Positions 6,987 through 10,154 of a stretch of DNA of 10,154 bases are shown piece by piece (the stretch's first letter is position 1; each line of letters begins with the position of its first letter). The notes beneath the pieces are model-generated. The model was not told where the DNA came from, did no database searches, and was given only the letters and a program-made list of their open reading frames with translations. Source of the stretch: Thermoplasmata archaeon. Lineage in GTDB: Archaea; Thermoplasmatota; Thermoplasmata; Lutacidiplasmatales; UBA184. The stretch is from contig JASHWZ010000167.1 in the NCBI GenBank assembly GCA_030043865.1, positions 1 to 10,154 on the forward strand, written 5' to 3'. A program made the position numbers and the translations under genes.

Positions 6987-6997
6987 TACGTAATAGC
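6987..6997 (-). promoter_or_regulatory. proS: TATA-box promoter (GCTATTACGTA) of proS
   Basis: Minus-strand GCTATTACGTA puts TTAC 31 bases before ATG 6962, implying a leaderless proS transcript. It lies in the 132-bp divergent spacer (6963-7094) shared with the DUF373 gene; I see nothing else convincing in that spacer except the opposing promoter. Confidence 0.58.
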
Positions 6998-7060
6998 GTG
7001 TGCGCCCGCGCGACCGCCGGGCGCCGTCCGGCGTGTCGGCGTTCGCCGGAGCACCCGAGC

Positions 7061-7070
7061 CATTATGCTC
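7061..7070 (+). promoter_or_regulatory. TATA-box promoter (CATTATGCTC) of the DUF373 gene
   Basis: CATTATGCTC puts TTAT 32 bases before ATG 7095, the same geometry as at the small membrane protein. The in-frame ATG at 7065 lies inside this box, which argues against using it as a start. Confidence 0.55.
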
Positions 7071-7094
7071 CCGGGGGACCATACTTCGCGGGCC

Positions 7095-8183
7095 ATGCGC
7101 CTGGTCGTGTCGATCGACCGAGACGACGACCTCGGCCGGAAGGCCTCGGTGGCCGGTCCGGTCGTCGGACGGGCGAACGTCCTGGACGCCGCGGTCCGTC
7201 TCGGCACCGTCGACCCCGAGGACTCCGACGCGAACGCGCTCTTCGCGGCGGTCAATCTGTTCGACGAACTGAAGGGCGCGGGCGAGGAGTGCGAGGTCTG
7301 CGCGCTCACCGGGGCCGGCAAGGTCGGCGTCCTGTCCGACCGGCGGGTCGCCGACCAGTTCGACGAGGTGCTCGCGCGGACCCACGCCACGTCCGCCTAC
7401 CTCGTGAGCGACGGGGCGGAGGACGAGTTCCTGTTCCCGATCCTCGCCTCGCGCGTCAAGGTCGACGGCGTGCGCCGGGTGTACGTGCGGCAGAACGCGA
7501 GCATCGAGTCGACGTACTACACCGTCGTCCGGGCGCTGAAGGACCCGAAGCTCCGGGCGAAGACCGTGCTGCCGATCGCCCTCGTGCTCCTGATCCTCGG
7601 GATCGCCGCGGCCGCGAGCGTCGTGATCTGGGGGGTGATCGGCCTCGCGATCGTGCTCGGGGTCTACCTGATCTTCTGGACGTTCGACATCGACGAGGCG
7701 ATCATCGACTCGGTCCGCAGCGCGTCGACCGACATCCGGCAGGGGTCGGTCGCCTTCGGCTTCGGCCTGTTCGCGATCGCGCTCGTCGGCGTCGGCCTCC
7801 TCTCGGGCTACAACAGCTACTACGCGAGCCACGCACCGCCGCTCGACCGGATCGTGCTGTTCCTGCAGTCGGCGCTGCTCTGGTGGCTGATCGGGGCGGT
7901 CGTCTGGGAGTGCGGCCGCGCGATCCGCCGGACCCTCTCCCGCGGACGGTTCCCGCGCTCGTTCGCGGTCGCGACGACCTCGATCATCGGGATCGGCTTC
8001 GTCAGCTTCGGGATCCTCCTCCTCGTCCAGTACCTCCAGGGGGTCAGCCCGTCGACCCAGCTGCCGGTCACGATCGGGCTCCTGGTCGCGGGCTTCGGGC
8101 TCGTGATCGGCGCGGGCGTCCTGCAGCAGTACTTCAAGAGCCTCGCCGCGCGGTCGATCGTCGAGCCCGTGGCGCCGAGCTGA
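7095..8183 (+). CDS. DUF373 family archaeal membrane protein
   Basis: A 362-residue protein matching the archaeal DUF373 family, whose function is not established. The N-terminal soluble domain (about 1-155) carries family-typical motifs: VVSIDRDDDLGRKA at 4-17, GPVVGR at 21-26, the DPEDSDANALFAAVNLFDEL stretch at 40-59, VSDGAEDEFLFPIL at 104-117, and VRRVYVRQNASIESTYY near 126-142. The clustered acidic residues suggest metal or nucleotide binding, which is inference. Six hydrophobic segments follow, at about 157-175, 176-196, 218-237, 252-272, 290-312 and 323-343, so the C-terminal half is an integral membrane domain. There is no signal peptide, so the soluble domain is probably cytoplasmic. 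ATG 7095 is chosen by the family start (MRLVVSIDRDDD) and the promoter 32 bases upstream; an ATG at 7065 would overlap that box. It is divergent from proS and converges on the phosphoribosyltransferase with a 15-bp gap. Confidence 0.86.
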   Translation: MRLVVSIDRDDDLGRKASVAGPVVGRANVLDAAVRLGTVDPEDSDANALFAAVNLFDELKGAGEECEVCALTGAGKVGVLSDRRVADQFDEVLARTHATSAYLVSDGAEDEFLFPILASRVKVDGVRRVYVRQNASIESTYYTVVRALKDPKLRAKTVLPIALVLLILGIAAAASVVIWGVIGLAIVLGVYLIFWTFDIDEAIIDSVRSASTDIRQGSVAFGFGLFAIALVGVGLLSGYNSYYASHAPPLDRIVLFLQSALLWWLIGAVVWECGRAIRRTLSRGRFPRSFAVATTSIIGIGFVSFGILLLVQYLQGVSPSTQLPVTIGLLVAGFGLVIGAGVLQQYFKSLAARSIVEPVAPS

Positions 8184-8198
8184 CCCGGGCGCCCCGGC

Positions 8199-8813
8199 TC
8201 AACCGAGCGGCACGTACCGCGCCACCCGCTCGAGGTCCGCGCGCGGTACGTCGAGGCCGCACGCCTCGCGCAGCGTCCGCCGGATCGCGTCGACGCCACG
8301 TCCCCGCTCCGCGGCCCGGGTCGCGAGCTGGGCGAGGTCCTCCCAGTAGTTCCACGGGAAGACGACCCAGACCCACGCGGTCCGCGGGATCTCCTCGGCG
8401 AAGTACGTCGGCGTGAACTTCGAGTGGGCGATGTGGAGGAACGTGGCGCTCTCCAGGCGACGCGGGTGGGCCTCGCGGACGTGGTCGACCGCGAGCCGGA
8501 GACTGTCCCCCGTGTCGGTGATGTCGTCGACGACCAAGGTCGCCTCGTCGGCGACCGGCCCGCTCAGGCCCTCCGCGAGGGTCGCCGCGCCGTCCGGGGT
8601 CGCGGTGACGCCCCAGTGCTGGGCGCGGAGCGAGACGATCCGCTTCACCCCGAGGCGGTCGGCGAGGAGCCGTGCGGGGACCCATCCCCCCCGGGTGAGC
8701 CCGACGATCGTGGTGGGGACGGCGTCCCCGTCGCGCACCGCCGCCGCGAGGCGGTCCGCCCAGGCGTCGACGTCGTCCCAGGACGCCCGGCGGCAACGCG
8801 GCAGGTCCGCCAT
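8199..8813 (-). CDS. Phosphoribosyltransferase, predicted purine-salvage type (Hpt1/COG2236-like)
   Basis: A 204-residue cytosolic type I phosphoribosyltransferase that would join PRPP to a base, most likely hypoxanthine, guanine or xanthine. Seen: VGLTRGGWVPARLLADRLGV at 37-56, where the RGG turn corresponds to the PRPP diphosphate loop; the PRPP-binding signature TLVVDDITDTGDSL at 92-105 with the two adjacent acidic residues D96 and D97; and a C-terminal VFPWNYWEDL at 151-160, the aromatic hood region typical of the COG2236 group. It starts 27 bp after the glutamate dehydrogenase stop on the same strand, so it is probably co-transcribed or has a weak promoter of its own. No clear Shine-Dalgarno is visible before ATG 8813. 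The family is confident; base specificity cannot be read from sequence alone. Confidence 0.85.
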   Translation of the reverse strand: MADLPRCRRASWDDVDAWADRLAAAVRDGDAVPTTIVGLTRGGWVPARLLADRLGVKRIVSLRAQHWGVTATPDGAATLAEGLSGPVADEATLVVDDITDTGDSLRLAVDHVREAHPRRLESATFLHIAHSKFTPTYFAEEIPRTAWVWVVFPWNYWEDLAQLATRAAERGRGVDAIRRTLREACGLDVPRADLERVARYVPLG

Positions 8814-8840
8814 CGGTCCCGGCCGGGTCGGCTGGTCCCC

Positions 8841-8847
8841 TTACGGG
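8841..8847 (-). promoter_or_regulatory. Possible weak TATA-like box (CCCGTAA) overlapping the gdh stop
   Basis: Minus-strand CCCGTAAGG places TAA about 30 bases before ATG 8813, and its TAA is the stop codon of glutamate dehydrogenase. It is much weaker than the other boxes. Read-through from gdh is an equal or better explanation. Confidence 0.18.
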
Positions 8848-10100
8848 TAGAAGCCCCGCATCCGGGTCGCGTCGACGACGCGCTGGATCGCGAGCACGTA
8901 TGCGGCCGTCCGGTTGTGGACGCCCTTCTCCGTGGCGATCCGGTGGACATCCCCGTAGGAACGGACCATCGTCCGCTCGAGCCGGGCGTTGACCTCCTCG
9001 AGGCCCCAGAAGTACCCCTGGATGTCCTGCGCCCACTCGAAGTAGCTGACCGTGACGCCGCCCGCGTTCGCGAGCACGTCGGGGAGCACGTGGACCTTCT
9101 TCTGGAAGAGGATCGTGTCCGCCTCGGGCAGGGTCGGCCCGTTCGCCGCCTCGGCGACGATCTTCGCCTGCACCTTGTCGGCGTTCTTCTTCGTGAGCTG
9201 GTTCTCGAGCGCGGCGGGGACGAGGATGTCGGCCTTCGCCTCGAGGATCTCGTCGTTCGAGATCGCCTTCGTGCCGGGGAAGCCGACGACGGAGCCGGTC
9301 TTCTTCTTGTACTCCTCGACCGCGTGGGGGTTCAGCCCGTCGGCCTTCCAGATGCCGCCCTTCGAGTCCGACACGGCGACGATCTTCGCGCCCTGCTCGT
9401 CGTAGAGGATGTTCCCCGCGACGCTGCCCGCGTTCCCGAATCCCTGGATCGCGACCGACGCGCCCTTCACCTTGAGACCCGCGTCCTTCGCGGCCTCCCG
9501 GATGACGTAGGCGCACCCGCGCCCCGTCGCCTCGCCGCGGCCTTCGCTGCCGCCGAGGCTGATCGGCTTGCCCGTGACGACGCCCGGCACGGAGTATCCC
9601 TTCAGCATCGAGTACGTGTCCATGATCCACGCCATCGTCTGGCTGTCCGTGTAGACGTCCGGCGCCGGGATGTCCATCTCGGGGCCGATGATCGGGGCGA
9701 TCTCGCTCGCGAACCGACGCGTGAGGCGTTCGAGCTCCTCCCGGGAGAGGTGCTTCGGGTCGCAGACGACCCCGCCCTTCGCTCCGCCGTACGGGATGTC
9801 GACGACCGCACACTTCCAGGTCATCCACGCGGCGAGCGCCCGCACTTCGTCGAGCGTCACCTGCGGGTGGTAGCGGATCCCGCCCTTCGTCGGGCCCCGG
9901 GCCATGTTGTACTGCACGCGGTAGCCGGTGTAGACGCGGTACGACCCGTCGTCCATCCGGACGGGGAAGTTGACCGTGAGCTCCCGCTTCGGGTGCTTCA
10001 GGACCTCGCGCACGCCGTTGTCGATCCCGATCAGTTCGGCCACGATGTCGATCTGCTGTTTCGCCGTCTCGAACGGATTGATGGAAGAGCTGTTCGGCAT
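8841..10100 (-). CDS. gdhA: Glutamate dehydrogenase (NAD(P)-dependent, hexameric class I type)
   Basis: A 419-residue cytosolic enzyme that interconverts glutamate with 2-oxoglutarate and ammonia; the length is normal for archaeal and bacterial hexameric forms. Seen: KGGIRYHP at 72-79, followed by TWKCAVVDIPYGGAKGG at 94-110, which holds the substrate lysine K96 and catalytic lysine K108; PAPDVYTDSQTMAW at 145-158 with the catalytic aspartate D148; and the dinucleotide fold GFGNAG at 220-225 with the strand-2 acid in VAVSDSKGG near 242-250. No residue is obviously missing. NAD versus NADP use is not decided here. ATG 10100 is chosen over an in-frame TTG at 10106 because a Shine-Dalgarno-like GAGGGGGA lies seven bases before it. 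It heads a likely two-gene unit with the phosphoribosyltransferase. Its own promoter was not found and is probably beyond the window edge. Confidence 0.97.
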   Translation of the reverse strand: MPNSSSINPFETAKQQIDIVAELIGIDNGVREVLKHPKRELTVNFPVRMDDGSYRVYTGYRVQYNMARGPTKGGIRYHPQVTLDEVRALAAWMTWKCAVVDIPYGGAKGGVVCDPKHLSREELERLTRRFASEIAPIIGPEMDIPAPDVYTDSQTMAWIMDTYSMLKGYSVPGVVTGKPISLGGSEGRGEATGRGCAYVIREAAKDAGLKVKGASVAIQGFGNAGSVAGNILYDEQGAKIVAVSDSKGGIWKADGLNPHAVEEYKKKTGSVVGFPGTKAISNDEILEAKADILVPAALENQLTKKNADKVQAKIVAEAANGPTLPEADTILFQKKVHVLPDVLANAGGVTVSYFEWAQDIQGYFWGLEEVNARLERTMVRSYGDVHRIATEKGVHNRTAAYVLAIQRVVDATRMRGFYP

Positions 10101-10107
10101 GGTCAAA

Positions 10108-10115
10108 TCCCCCTC
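10108..10115 (-). promoter_or_regulatory. gdhA: Shine-Dalgarno-like site of glutamate dehydrogenase
   Basis: Minus-strand GAGGGGGA lies seven bases before ATG 10100 and partly matches the archaeal GGAGGTGA consensus. No TATA box sits at 31 bases, so this gene appears to have a leader, unlike most others here. It also decides the ATG over the TTG at 10106. Confidence 0.55.
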
Positions 10116-10154
10116 GGGGGCTGCCGCGGGACCCGGGAACCCCTACTTGAGCGT

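Noticed and set aside
6963..7832. 5' extension of the proS frame up to 7832
   Set aside because: The extension is antisense to the DUF373 gene, has no conserved ProRS content, and would span two TATA boxes. The conserved ProRS start is at 6962.
8197..8208. Short inverted repeat GCTC-AACC-GAGC at the DUF373/phosphoribosyltransferase junction as a terminator
   Set aside because: The stem is only four base pairs, with a G-G mismatch next to it and no T-run, which is well within chance in GC-rich DNA.
1..10154. tRNA genes, CRISPR arrays, insertion sequences, prophage or defence genes
   Set aside because: Spacers are short and contain no repeat-spacer pattern or tRNA-like cloverleaf. No transposase, integrase or nuclease motif was seen in the supported proteins.

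Overview
This window looks like a chromosomal segment of a GC-rich archaeon, most plausibly a high-GC, probably mesophilic member of Thermoplasmatota; this placement is an inference. It rests on a prolyl-tRNA synthetase of the archaeal type with a C-terminal four-cysteine zinc domain, a DUF373 membrane protein (an archaeal family), TATA-like boxes instead of -35/-10 promoters, and an aminotransferase N-terminus of a kind I associate with Thermoplasmata. No tRNA, rRNA, CRISPR array, insertion sequence or other mobile element was seen, and the window is almost fully coding.

Layout, left to right. The left block is entirely on the minus strand. Read in its own direction it runs from an ATPase-less TPR protein (start 5133), to its larger neighbour with an AAA/STAND ATPase domain plus TPRs (start 3493), to a UbiE/MenG-like methyltransferase (start about 1032), to a PLP-dependent aminotransferase cut off by the window edge (start 184). 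The two TPR proteins are clearly paralogous. Divergent from this block is a small two-helix membrane protein (5258-5518, plus), which converges on proS (minus, start 6962). proS is divergent from a six-helix DUF373 membrane protein (7095-8183, plus). On the right, glutamate dehydrogenase (start 10100, minus) is followed 27 bp later by a purine-type phosphoribosyltransferase (start 8813, minus), which converges on the DUF373 gene.

The most informative non-coding signal is promoter geometry. Five genes carry a TTAT/TTAA/TTAC-containing box exactly 31 or 32 bases before an ATG, as expected for a TATA box whose transcript begins at the start codon (leaderless mRNA). This settles several start codons and shows that the ATPase gene has its own promoter. 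Two further starts have a weaker box at 29-30 bases that overlaps the TAA stop codon of the preceding gene. Glutamate dehydrogenase and the aminotransferase instead have purine-rich Shine-Dalgarno-like leaders.

Functionally the window mixes housekeeping (proline charging, glutamate/ammonia metabolism, nucleobase salvage, probably quinone methylation and amino-acid transamination) with uncharacterised genes: the STAND-ATPase/TPR pair, the small membrane protein and the DUF373 protein. The TPR pair, and the promoter box the ATPase shares with the small membrane protein, are the best candidates for an undescribed regulatory or scaffold system.
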